From assembly GCA_028694405.1 (NCBI GenBank), contig JAQUTM010000149.1, positions 1 through 5,547 on the forward strand: DNA of 5,547 bases, written 5' to 3'. The notes under the pieces are model-generated. The model was given only the letters and a program-made list of their open reading frames with translations. It made no database searches and was not told where the DNA came from. A program made the translations under genes and the position numbers. Source of the stretch: Oscillospiraceae bacterium (GTDB taxonomy: Bacteria; Bacillota; Clostridia; Oscillospirales; Ruminococcaceae). Below are positions 1 through 5,547 of the stretch, piece by piece (the stretch's first letter is position 1; every line of letters begins with the position of its first letter).

Positions 1-15
1 ACTAAATAAAAAAGA

Positions 16-63
16 GTGCGGCCTTTTCACGCCTTTGCAGCGCAAGGGCCGCACTTATTTTTT
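16..63 (+). terminator. Rho-independent terminator-like hairpin upstream of the GH3 gene
   Basis: GTGCGGCC (16-23) pairs perfectly with GGCCGCAC (47-54), followed by TTATTTTTT (55-63). The 23-nt interior can form a further small hairpin (CTTTGC around 33-38 with GCAAG at 42-46), giving a compound stem. It most likely ends a plus-strand gene lying left of the window. It sits only 36 nt before the GH3 start codon, so it could alternatively act as a leader attenuator for that gene; the sequence does not decide. An A-rich flank (4-13) on the other side would also allow function on the minus strand. Confidence 0.75.
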
Positions 64-85
64 ACCGGCATGTATACCGTTTTAT

Positions 86-91
86 AGGAGG
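86..91 (+). promoter_or_regulatory. Ribosome binding site fixing the GH3 start at 100
   Basis: AGGAGG at 86-91 lies 8 nt before ATG at 100-102. This is a near-perfect Shine-Dalgarno at ideal spacing. It identifies the true start of the GH3 gene upstream of the internal TAG. No comparable site precedes the in-frame TTG at 280 or the ATG at 367. Confidence 0.9.
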
Positions 92-99
92 CGTTTATA

Positions 100-2523
100 A
101 TGAACTACATAAAAAAAGCTCAAGAACTGCTTGCACAGCTTACGCTGGAGGAAAAAGCATCGCTGTGTGGCGGTGCCGATTTTTGGCACACTCAGGGTAT
201 TCCGCGTCTGGGTATTTTACCCCATATGTTAACCGACGGCCCCCATGGGCTGCGCAAGTAGGTTAACGGCAGCGACCATTTGGGTTTAAACAACAGCGTG
301 CCCGCCACCAGCTTTCCAACTGCCTGCACCACCGCCTGTACCTTTGACCGTGACCTTTTACAAAGTATGGGCTGTGCCTTAGGCGAAAAATGTGTGTCCG
401 AAGAAGTCTCCGTGCTTTTGGGGCCGGGTGTCAACATAAAGCGCAGTCCCCTTTGCGGACGCAATTTTGAATACTTTTCCGAGGACCCCTATCTTGCAGG
501 TGAAATGGGTGCCGCATGGGTACAGGGCGTGCAAAGCCAAGGCGTGGGCGTCTCTTTAAAGCACTTTGCCGCCAACAGCCAAGAAACGCTGCGCATGGTT
601 AGCGACAGCGTAGTAGATGAGCGGGCACTGCGCGAAATTTATCTTTCCCCCTTTGAGCACACCGTAAAAGCGGCAAAGCCTTGGACAGTTATGTGCAGCT
701 ACAACCGTCTTAACGGCACCTATGCCTCTGATAGCGCCTGGCTGCTTACTGACGTACTGCGCAGGGAATGGGGTTTTGACGGCGTTGTGGTAAGTGACTG
801 GGGTGCCGTTAACGACCGCATTGCAGGCATAATGGCGGGCCTTGATTTGGAGATGCCGGGCGTTGGGCAGGATAGCGTCAATGCCATTGTAAACGCCGTG
901 CGCACAGGCACCTTGCCCCAAAGTAAGCTGGACGCCTGTGTAGAGCGCATATTGCAACTTGTGCTGCAAGCGCAAGAACCCCACACCCCACCCTCTAACA
1001 ATAACAAAGAGCACCACCAACTGGCGCGCACCATTGCCGCCGCAGGCACCGTACTGCTGCAAAACAAAAGCAATATTTTACCTTTAAGCAAAACAGCTAA
1101 GGTTGCTTTTTTGGGGCGCATGGCAAAATATCCGCGCTATCAGGGTGCTGGCAGCAGTAAAATTAACCCCGCCTTTTTAGACAATGCTTTACAGGCGGCT
1201 CAAAGCCAAGATATTTTCCCCCTATATGCTGATGGCTATCCCGCTGAGGGCGACATCGACGCCGACGCCGATGCCTTGCTGCAGCAAGCGGTGGCACTGG
1301 CACAGCAAGCCGACGCAGCAGTTGTATTTGCCGGTTTACCGGACTCCTACGAAAGCGAAGGCTTTGACCGTGCCAACCTCTCCATGCCCGATACCCACAA
1401 CGCGCTTATTGCGGCGGTGGCAGCCGCCAACCCGCACACTGTGGTGGTGCTGCAATGCGGGGCACCGGTGGTATTACCGTGGCGCGACGCAGTAGATGGT
1501 ATTTTATTGCAATATCTTGCAGGGCAAGCGGGTGGCAGCGCCTGTGTTGATGTGCTTTTTGGCGACGTTAACCCCGGCGGACACTTGGCAGAAACTTGGC
1601 CTCTGCGCCTTGAAGATGTACCCTGCACCCCTTGGTACGCCACACAAAACCGCAGCGTGGAATACCGCGAAAGTATCTTTGTGGGCTATCGCTATTATGA
1701 TGCCGCCGGTTGTGCCGTTGCCTATCCCTTTGGCTATGGCTTGTCCTATACCGATTTTTCTGTGGAAAACCTGCAAATTAACGCTACAGACAAAAACACC
1801 TTTACCGCACAGGTTACGGTAAAAAATACAGGCAGCCGCTGCGGCAGCACGGTAGTGCAGCTGTATGTGGGATTTGCGCAGGAAAGCAAAATTTTGCGTG
1901 CACCAAAAGAATTAAAAGGTTTTGAACGTGTTACCCTAAACCCCGCAGAAACAGCACAGGTTACCTTTTTGCTGGACAGCCGCAGCTTTGCCTACTATAA
2001 CACCAAAGTGTCTGGGTGGTGTATTGAGGGCGGCTCCTACAACGTATCTGTAGGCTTTTCCAGCCGCGATTTACCCCTAACCGCTGCCGTTGAGGTTGCA
2101 GGTGACGACATGGAGACGCTGCTTGCCCAGGCGCAAGCTCTCCCCTCTTATCATGCCCTGTCGGTACCCTTACAGGTGTCTCGCGATGACTTTGCACAGC
2201 TTTTGGAGCGTGCTTTGCCCCAAACCACAGACAGCAAACAGCCGTTTTCTCACAACTCCACCTTAGGCGATATTCAGCACACCTTTATCGGCCGCATTTT
2301 ATTGCAACAGGTACAAAAAAACATTGCAAAATTTGGTGGCGACGCCAGTCAAGATGACGTTTCCCGCATGGCACAAACCATGCTTTTTTCCATGCCCTTG
2401 CGTTCTCTTGCCATGTTTTCAGGCGGCAGCGTAGGTACCGCGCAGGTAGAGGGCATTGTAGCACTTGCCAACAAAAAACCGCTTCAAGGGCTGCGGCTGT
2501 TTTTAAAGAAAAATAAAAGCTAG
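100..2523 (+). CDS. Glycoside hydrolase family 3 (beta-glucosidase-like), interrupted by an in-frame TAG at codon 54
   Basis: This is a GH3 enzyme, predicted to remove terminal beta-linked sugars (commonly glucose) from oligosaccharides or glycosides by a retaining mechanism. It has no signal peptide, so it is probably cytoplasmic. Numbering from ATG 100 with the TAG as residue 54, it has an N-terminal barrel domain at about 15-255, an alpha/beta sandwich at about 316-550, a fibronectin III-like domain at about 575-650 (VVQLYV, KELKGFERV, FAYYN) and a clostridial-type C-terminal tail to 807. Likely sugar-binding residues are D46 and R52 (DGPHGLR), R121, K154-H155 and Y201. The expected nucleophile is D233 (VSDWGAVNDR) and the expected acid/base is E420 (ESEGFDR). 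Length fits the family only if the reading continues through TAG 259-261. Initiation at TTG 280 would lose D46 and R52 and has no ribosome binding site. The rest of the frame is intact, so the gene is either freshly inactivated, read through, or affected by a sequence error. The exact substrate cannot be told from sequence. Confidence 0.9.
259..261 (+). other. In-frame amber (TAG) codon inside the GH3 gene
   Basis: The codons read GGG CTG CGC AAG TAG GTT AAC, directly after the conserved DGPHGLRK segment. From memory of clostridial GH3 relatives, the next residue is glutamine and the spacing to the following DHLG motif is the same as here. A single C-to-T change of CAG would therefore explain it, with no insertion or deletion. 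The upstream 53 codons and the downstream 753 codons are in the same frame and both are family-like. Confidence 0.9.
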
Positions 2524-2574
2524 CACAGTTGTGCTTTAAACTTTTCAGTTTTTTATAAGCAAAAAGTAAAATGC

Positions 2575-2621
2575 AAAAAACAAGGTATCGCAGTTGATTG
2601 CGATACCTTGTTTTTATTTTT
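2575..2621. terminator. Bidirectional terminator between convergent GH3 and XRE genes
   Basis: CAAGGTATCGCA (2581-2592) pairs perfectly with TGCGATACCTTG (2599-2610) around a 6-nt loop. It has AAAAAA on the left and TTTTTATTTTTTT on the right. It is 57 nt after the GH3 stop and 78 nt beyond the stop of the minus-strand XRE gene, so it can terminate both. Confidence 0.9.
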
Positions 2622-2688
2622 TTGCAGCTTAGTTGTGTAAGCCTACACTTTATATATCTTCCAACCTTGCCTTAAGCGTTTATGTTGC

Positions 2689-3090
2689 TCACTCCTGCTT
2701 GCTGTTTAATCCTGCAATTCCTCCGCTTGCCACGCCAATGCCAAGCAAAATGGCTGCGCTTGCGGGTTCCAACTCTGTTAAAACAGAAAGCACAACTACA
2801 GCTACACCCATTGCCACCGGAATTGCTTTAAGTATGGTGTCAATAATACCTTTAACGTCACTTTTTGGGCTGTTTTCTTCCTCTTTTTTACATTGCATCA
2901 GCTCATCAACAGACACACCCAATATCTCTGCAAGCTTTGGCAAAGCGTTAATGTCGGGGCAAGAAATATCCCGCTCCCATTTTGACACCGCCTTGTCGGT
3001 AACCTGCATCAAATTTGCAAGCTCCAGCTGTGTCATGCCCTTTTGCTTTCTTAACGACGAAATCATAATTCCCAATGTTTTACTCTTCAT
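2689..3090 (-). CDS. XRE-family helix-turn-helix protein with C-terminal membrane segments
   Basis: This 133-residue protein begins with a Cro/C1-type helix-turn-helix at about 6-63 (MTQLELANLMQVTDKAVSKW, then a conserved WERDISCPDINALPKLAEILGVS-type stretch), predicted to bind an operator DNA. A charged linker (66-80, KKEEEN) follows. Two hydrophobic stretches then look like membrane helices, at about 82-104 (IPVAMGVAVVVLSVL) and about 109-127 (AAILLGIGVASGGIAGL). This suggests a membrane-tethered regulator, an architecture found among Firmicute XRE proteins. The start is supported by AAAGGAG (3098-3104) 7 nt before the ATG, and the stop is TGA. It is monocistronic, with a promoter just upstream and a shared terminator downstream. 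Its target is unknown; autoregulation is common in the family but no clear operator palindrome is visible. Nothing links it to the convergent GH3 gene. Confidence 0.88.
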   Translation of the reverse strand: MKSKTLGIMISSLRKQKGMTQLELANLMQVTDKAVSKWERDISCPDINALPKLAEILGVSVDELMQCKKEEENSPKSDVKGIIDTILKAIPVAMGVAVVVLSVLTELEPASAAILLGIGVASGGIAGLNSKQE

Positions 3091-3119
3091 AACCGTTCTC
3101 CTTTGCCTTTGATATTTTT

Positions 3120-3148
3120 ATAGTAAGGCTTATAGGCTTTTTTTGCAA
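3120..3148 (-). promoter_or_regulatory. Probable promoter of the XRE gene
   Basis: On the minus strand, TTGCAA (3148-3143) and TACTAT (3125-3120) are separated by 17 bp, each matching four of six bases of the housekeeping consensus. The expected start of transcription is near 3112, leaving a leader of about 20 nt that contains the AAAGGAG ribosome binding site. Confidence 0.55.
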
Positions 3149-3235
3149 CCTACCGTTAGTTTCGTTTCCTCGCCATTTAGTTCACCTTTGGTTTTGCCGC
3201 TGTAATTTATGTTTTTACACTATATTTATTTATAA

Positions 3236-3272
3236 ATAAAAAAAGACTTGCTACTTTTACAAGTAACAAGTC
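3236..3272 (-). terminator. Terminator of the tRNA operon
   Basis: Read on the minus strand, GACTTGTTACTT (3272-3261) pairs with AAGTAGCAAGTC (3256-3245) as a 12-bp stem with one T-G wobble and a 4-nt loop. A run of seven T residues (3244-3238) follows. The stem begins 2 nt after the encoded CCA of tRNA-Gln, marking the end of the operon. Confidence 0.92.
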
Positions 3273-3274
3273 TC

Positions 3275-3350
3275 TGGTTGGGCTGGATGGATTCGAACCA
3301 TCGGAATGACGGAGTCAAAGTCCGTTGCCTTACCACTTGGCGACAGCCCA
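3275..3350 (-). tRNA. tRNA-Gln (anticodon TTG)
   Basis: The minus strand folds into a full cloverleaf. The acceptor TGGGCTG (3350-3344) pairs with CAGCCCA (3285-3279), the discriminator is A (3278) and CCA is encoded (3277-3275). The D stem is GCC/GGC, the anticodon stem is ACGGA/TCCGT with loop CTTTGAC (anticodon TTG at 3318-3316), and the T arm is GATGG-TTCGAAT-CCATC. The U1-A72 first pair is typical of glutamine tRNA. The anticodon reads CAA and CAG, so this tRNA is not an amber suppressor of the usual CTA type. It is the last gene of the three-tRNA operon. Confidence 0.96.
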
Positions 3351-3354
3351 GTAT

Positions 3355-3387
3355 AAAAGCTGAAAAGCTAGCCTTACAGCTTTTTTT
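3355..3387. other. Hairpin in the spacer between tRNA-His and tRNA-Gln
   Basis: AAAAGCTG (3355-3362) is complementary to CAGCTTTT (3377-3384) around a 14-nt loop that contains a second copy of AAAAGCT. On the plus strand it is followed by a T run to 3387, giving terminator-like form against antisense transcripts. On the minus strand only four T residues follow, so the tRNA transcript probably passes through. It may serve as a processing structure. Confidence 0.35.
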
Positions 3388-3390
3388 AAA

Positions 3391-3468
3391 TGGGGTGGAA
3401 GATGGGACTCGAACCCACGGTCTCCAGTGCCACAAACTGGCGCGTTAACCAACTACGCTACATCCACC
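3391..3468 (-). tRNA. tRNA-His (anticodon GTG)
   Basis: This cloverleaf on the minus strand includes the extra G at position -1 (3468) opposite discriminator C (3394), the identity mark of histidine tRNA, and CCA is encoded (3393-3391). The acceptor GTGGATG (3467-3461) faces CTTCCAC (3401-3395) with one T-T mismatch at pair 6-67. The D stem is GCGT/ACGC. The anticodon stem is CCAGT/ACTGG with loop TTGTGGC (anticodon GTG at 3433-3431). The T arm is GTGGG-TTCGAGT-CCCAT. It lies between tRNA-Arg and tRNA-Gln in one transcript. Confidence 0.96.
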
Positions 3469-3477
3469 ATAATAAAT

Positions 3478-3554
3478 TGGCGTGCCTAAAGGGACTCGAA
3501 CCCCTGACCCTCTGCTTAGAAGGCAGATGCTCTATCCAGCTGAGCTATAGGCAC
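3478..3554 (-). tRNA. tRNA-Arg (anticodon TCT)
   Basis: The minus strand gives a complete 77-nt cloverleaf. The acceptor GTGCCTA (3554-3548) pairs with TAGGCAC (3488-3482), the discriminator is G (3481) and CCA is encoded (3480-3478). The D stem is GCTC/GAGC. The anticodon stem is TCTGC/GCAGA with loop CTTCTAA (anticodon TCT at 3520-3518, reading AGA/AGG). The T arm is AGGGG-TTCGAGT-CCCTT with one wobble. It is the first gene of the tRNA operon, about 35 nt after the predicted transcription start. Confidence 0.97.
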
Positions 3555-3596
3555 AGATTATTCGACTTTCGTCTTGCCTCCACAGGCTGCTAAAAT

Positions 3597-3625
3597 ATAA
3601 TACTACATTTAAAAAAAGTTGTCAA
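3597..3625 (-). promoter_or_regulatory. Promoter of the tRNA Arg-His-Gln operon
   Basis: On the minus strand, a perfect TTGACA (3625-3620) is followed after 17 bp by TATTAT (3602-3597), five of six to consensus. The spacer is A/T rich. Transcription would start near 3590, just ahead of tRNA-Arg. The strength fits a stable-RNA promoter. Confidence 0.85.
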
Positions 3626-3700
3626 CCCATATTTATACTTTTTATAAAAAAATCCGCAGCTTTGCGTTCTCAGTCTACTGTTTTTTTTACAGTTTAGGAT

Positions 3701-3735
3701 AAAAAGCAAGGCTTTCGGTAAAAGCCTTGCTTTTT
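3701..3735. terminator. Terminator of the ECF transporter operon
   Basis: AAAAAGCAAGGCTTT (3701-3715) pairs over 15 bp with AAAGCCTTGCTTTTT (3721-3735) around a 5-nt loop. T runs lie on either strand. It is 44 nt beyond the ecfT stop on the minus strand and upstream of the tRNA promoter, insulating the two units. Confidence 0.9.
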
Positions 3736-3779
3736 ATAAACCATACCTGTCTCTTGTTATATCCGCTAAGGAATAAATT

Positions 3780-4619
3780 TTACAAAATAAACGGATTGTA
3801 AAATCTGCTGCCATCATAAAAAGTAATAGCCACGGAGGCGGTTAACACCAAAATCGCTCCCGCAATAGCCAAATAGTCGTTGCGTTTAAATGGGCGCAGC
3901 ACATACCATGTCCGCTTTTCTTTTTTGCCAAACCCGCGCAGCTCCATCGCGTTGCTAATTACTTCTATGCGGTTAATGCTGCTTAAAATAAGCGGCATAA
4001 TAATGGCAGCACTGTTTTTTAAACGTGTGCTCAATTTATCCTTACCGGATAAATCAATTCCGCGTGCCTGCTGTGCTTGGCTTATCTGGCGGTATTCGCG
4101 CTGTATGTCCGGTATATAGCGCAGCGCGATTGAAACCGCATACCCTACCCGATAGCTTATGCCCACGCTGTTTAAACTGGCTGCAAATTCACTGGGGTTG
4201 GTGCAGGTAATAAACAGTAAAGCTACCGGTATTACGGTAATAATTTTCAGCGTCATGTTAAACATGTAAAACAGCTGCTCTGTAGTAATGGTGTAATGTC
4301 CTATCAGCTGCACCAGCAAATGGCGCGTGCCGTAAATTTCCACGCCGTACTCGGGGCTAAACAAATATACAAACAGATTGTTTAACAGCAAAAACACCAG
4401 TGCCAAATAGGCTACAAACCGAATATCACTAAATTTAATTTTGCTTACCGCAAATAATACCACGCTAACTGCCAACATACAAACCAGTACGCGGGTATCG
4501 TAGGTAATCATAACGGCAATGCTCCACAAAAAGAAAAACACAAGCTTTGCCGTGCCTGTAAGGCGATGAATAAAACTATCGCGATTAAGGTACGATAGAG
4601 TTAACGGTTGGCTAGCCAT
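3780..4619 (-). CDS. ecfT: Energy-coupling factor transporter transmembrane protein EcfT
   Basis: This 279-residue membrane protein is the T component of an ECF transporter, linking ATP hydrolysis by the ATPase subunits to movement of a substrate-binding S component. Hydrophobic helices are visible at about 24-40, 43-58, 66-88, 116-140 and 247-268. The cytoplasmic coupling segment carries the two diagnostic Ala-Arg-Gly-type motifs: AQQARGID (R186) and AMELRGFG (R228), which contact the ATPase domains. ATG 4619 is chosen as the start because AGGGAGG (4635-4629) precedes it by 9 nt; the longer frame to 4691 lies inside the ATPase gene. Its start overlaps the ATPase stop by 8 bp (ATGGCTAG), indicating translational coupling and equal subunit production. 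The stop is TAA. No S component is in the window, so the substrate cannot be assigned. Confidence 0.92.
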   Translation of the reverse strand: MASQPLTLSYLNRDSFIHRLTGTAKLVFFFLWSIAVMITYDTRVLVCMLAVSVVLFAVSKIKFSDIRFVAYLALVFLLLNNLFVYLFSPEYGVEIYGTRHLLVQLIGHYTITTEQLFYMFNMTLKIITVIPVALLFITCTNPSEFAASLNSVGISYRVGYAVSIALRYIPDIQREYRQISQAQQARGIDLSGKDKLSTRLKNSAAIIMPLILSSINRIEVISNAMELRGFGKKEKRTWYVLRPFKRNDYLAIAGAILVLTASVAITFYDGSRFYNPFIL

Positions 4620-5547
4620 TGCTGCGCACCTCCCTGTCATAATCAATAAAGTGCTGTACAAAGGCCTCTTGCGGGGTAATGCCACACACATTTGCCAAGG
4701 TAAACAGGCTGGTTTCTTTTAAACTGGCTTCCTCTACCAATGCAGGGTTACATAAAATGGCGGCAGCACTGGTGTCGGCTATCAATCGGCCGCGGTTAAA
4801 TACCAAAGCGCGCGGTGTGTATTCCAACATCAAATGCATGTCATGTGTAACCATAATAACTGTAATGCCGCGGCTGTTTAAGCTGCGCAAAAACTCCATA
4901 ATATCCGTATAACGCTTAAAATCCTGCCCTGCGGTAGGCTCGTCCAAAATAATAATCTCGGGCTGCATAACCAATACACTGGCAATGGTTACACGCTTTT
5001 TTTGTCCAAAGCTAAGGGCAGATATGGGCCAATTTCGAAACTCGTACAGGCCGCAAATTTTTAATGTCTCCTCTACTCTGGCGCGCACCTCTTTTTCCTC
5101 AAGCCCCAACATTTGCAATCCCATGGCAACCTCATCAAAAATCATAGGCTTGCTTATCATTTGGTTTGGGTTTTGCATTACATATCCAATATGCAAAGCG
5201 CGTTCCTTTATGGTTTGGCCTGCAAGGTTTTTGCCGTTTAAAATTACGTCGCCGCTGTCTGCCTGCTCAAAGCCGCAAATCAGCTTGCTTAACGTACTTT
5301 TGCCTGCACCGTTGCGCCCTACAATGCTCAACATCTCGCCTTTCCTTACCGCAAAGCTAACGTCCTCCAGCGTACGCTGCCCTTCTTGGTAGCCAAAGCA
5401 CAGATTTTTCACCTCTAACAACGCAGGCGTCGAAACAGTATTTGTCATCGGTACACTGCTTTTAAACCAACTGCGCACCTGCTCCTTTTGGGCTTCGCTT
5501 AACTGCATGCTCTCCATATGCTGGGGGTGCATGGCAGGTGTAACGGC
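4612..5547 (-). CDS. ECF transporter ATP-binding protein, C-terminal half of a two-ABC-domain protein (partial)
   Basis: This is the ATPase of an ECF-type importer. The frame is open to the right edge, giving 311 visible residues, so the gene is cut by the window. Residues here count from the ATG at 5532. Motifs are Walker A GRNGAGKST (72-80), Q-loop Q120 (VMQNPNQM), signature LSFGQ (173-177, with F in place of the usual G), Walker B IIILDE (193-198, catalytic E198), D-loop AGQD (201-204) and switch H230. The tail ending FIDYDREVR and the linker-like start (MQLSEAQKEQVRSWF) resemble, from memory, the second half of fused ATPases of the YkoD/DUF3744 type of about 560-570 residues, so a first ABC domain is expected beyond the edge. 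Neither ATG 5532 nor ATG 5448 has a ribosome binding site, which supports this. It overlaps ecfT by 8 bp and ends with TAG. Confidence 0.9.
   Translation of the reverse strand, partial: AVTPAMHPQHMESMQLSEAQKEQVRSWFKSSVPMTNTVSTPALLEVKNLCFGYQEGQRTLEDVSFAVRKGEMLSIVGRNGAGKSTLSKLICGFEQADSGDVILNGKNLAGQTIKERALHIGYVMQNPNQMISKPMIFDEVAMGLQMLGLEEKEVRARVEETLKICGLYEFRNWPISALSFGQKKRVTIASVLVMQPEIIILDEPTAGQDFKRYTDIMEFLRSLNSRGITVIMVTHDMHLMLEYTPRALVFNRGRLIADTSAAAILCNPALVEEASLKETSLFTLANVCGITPQEAFVQHFIDYDREVRSNG
4629..4635 (-). promoter_or_regulatory. Ribosome binding site of ecfT inside the ATPase gene
   Basis: AGGGAGG (4635-4629 on the minus strand) is 9 nt before the ATG at 4619 and lies within the last codons of the ATPase gene. 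It decides the ecfT start and, with the 8-bp gene overlap, points to coupled translation. Confidence 0.85.

Noticed and set aside
259..261. Pyrrolysine encoded at the internal TAG
   Set aside because: GH3 enzymes are not known to use pyrrolysine, the site fits glutamine, and no PylT-like tRNA is seen in the window.
556..1121. Long antisense frames within the GH3 gene (556-1062 and 720-1121, minus strand)
   Set aside because: Their proteins look like reverse-frame translations of GH3, with no recognisable domain or ribosome binding site.
1184..1822. Plus-strand overlapping frames at 1184-1495 and 1496-1822
   Set aside because: They are shadow frames of the GH3 coding sequence, with composition driven by the real frame.
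280..2523. GH3 gene starting at TTG 280
   Set aside because: No ribosome binding site precedes it, and it would lack the DGPHGLR sugar-binding segment. The upstream frame from ATG 100 is clearly the same gene.
2635..2648. Small inverted repeat GTGTA-AGCC-TACAC after the XRE gene
   Set aside because: The 5-bp stem without a T run is easily due to chance and no function is suggested.
2633..3112. Plus-strand frame opposite the XRE gene
   Set aside because: It is the complement of a well-supported helix-turn-helix gene and has no family features.
3226..3593. Short frames across the tRNA cluster (minus strand 3226-3435, plus strand 3248-3448 and 3390-3593)
   Set aside because: They are translations of tRNA genes, a well-known source of false protein predictions such as DGTRTHGLQ-like peptides.
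3643..3667. Second terminator on the minus strand (CGCA/TGCG stem followed by seven T)
   Set aside because: The stem is only about 4 bp, and the much stronger hairpin at 3701-3735 already ends the operon.
4619..4691. Extended N-terminus of EcfT from ATG 4691
   Set aside because: The extra 24 residues lie within the ATPase gene, lack a ribosome binding site and do not resemble EcfT, whereas ATG 4619 has a strong site.
5530..5532. ATG at 5532 as the true start of the ATPase
   Set aside because: There is no ribosome binding site, and five more open codons continue to the window edge with linker-like sequence.

Overview
The window looks like a chromosomal segment from a low-to-mid GC Firmicute, most likely of class Clostridia and possibly a gut or other anaerobic carbohydrate user. 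The basis is strong AGGAGG-type ribosome binding sites, A/T-rich spacers with consensus sigma-A style promoters, many hairpin plus T-run terminators, an ECF (energy-coupling factor) vitamin-type transporter and a clostridial-type family 3 glycoside hydrolase. The species cannot be named from the sequence.

Layout, left to right. Bases 16-63 hold a terminator-like hairpin. It is followed by a plus-strand glycoside hydrolase family 3 (GH3) gene at 100-2523. Its well-supported start (ATG at 100, AGGAGG 8 nt upstream) runs into an in-frame TAG at 259-261. The frame then stays open for another 753 codons with all remaining family motifs intact. A 12-bp bidirectional terminator at 2581-2610 separates it from a convergent minus-strand gene (2689-3090) for a small XRE-type DNA-binding protein with two predicted membrane helices. 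To the right is a minus-strand tRNA cluster transcribed Arg(TCT)-His(GTG)-Gln(TTG), with a near-consensus promoter (3597-3625) and its own terminator (3236-3272). From 3780 to the right edge is a minus-strand ECF transporter operon: the C-terminal half of a two-domain ATPase, which runs off the window, overlapping by 8 bp the gene for the transmembrane protein EcfT, with a strong terminator at 3701-3735.

The genes form separate transcription units. The GH3 enzyme has no signal peptide and would act in the cytoplasm on imported beta-linked oligosaccharides or glycosides. The ATPase and EcfT form the energizing module for uptake of a micronutrient whose substrate-binding S component is not in the window. 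The tRNA cluster is housekeeping.

The most notable point is the single amber codon in the GH3 gene, at a position where related clostridial enzymes, from memory, carry glutamine (CAG to TAG is one base change). TAG is also the natural terminator of the GH3 gene itself and of the ECF ATPase gene, which argues against a reassigned code. A recent nonsense mutation or a sequence error is the simplest reading. I found no convincing undescribed system, mobile element or CRISPR array.
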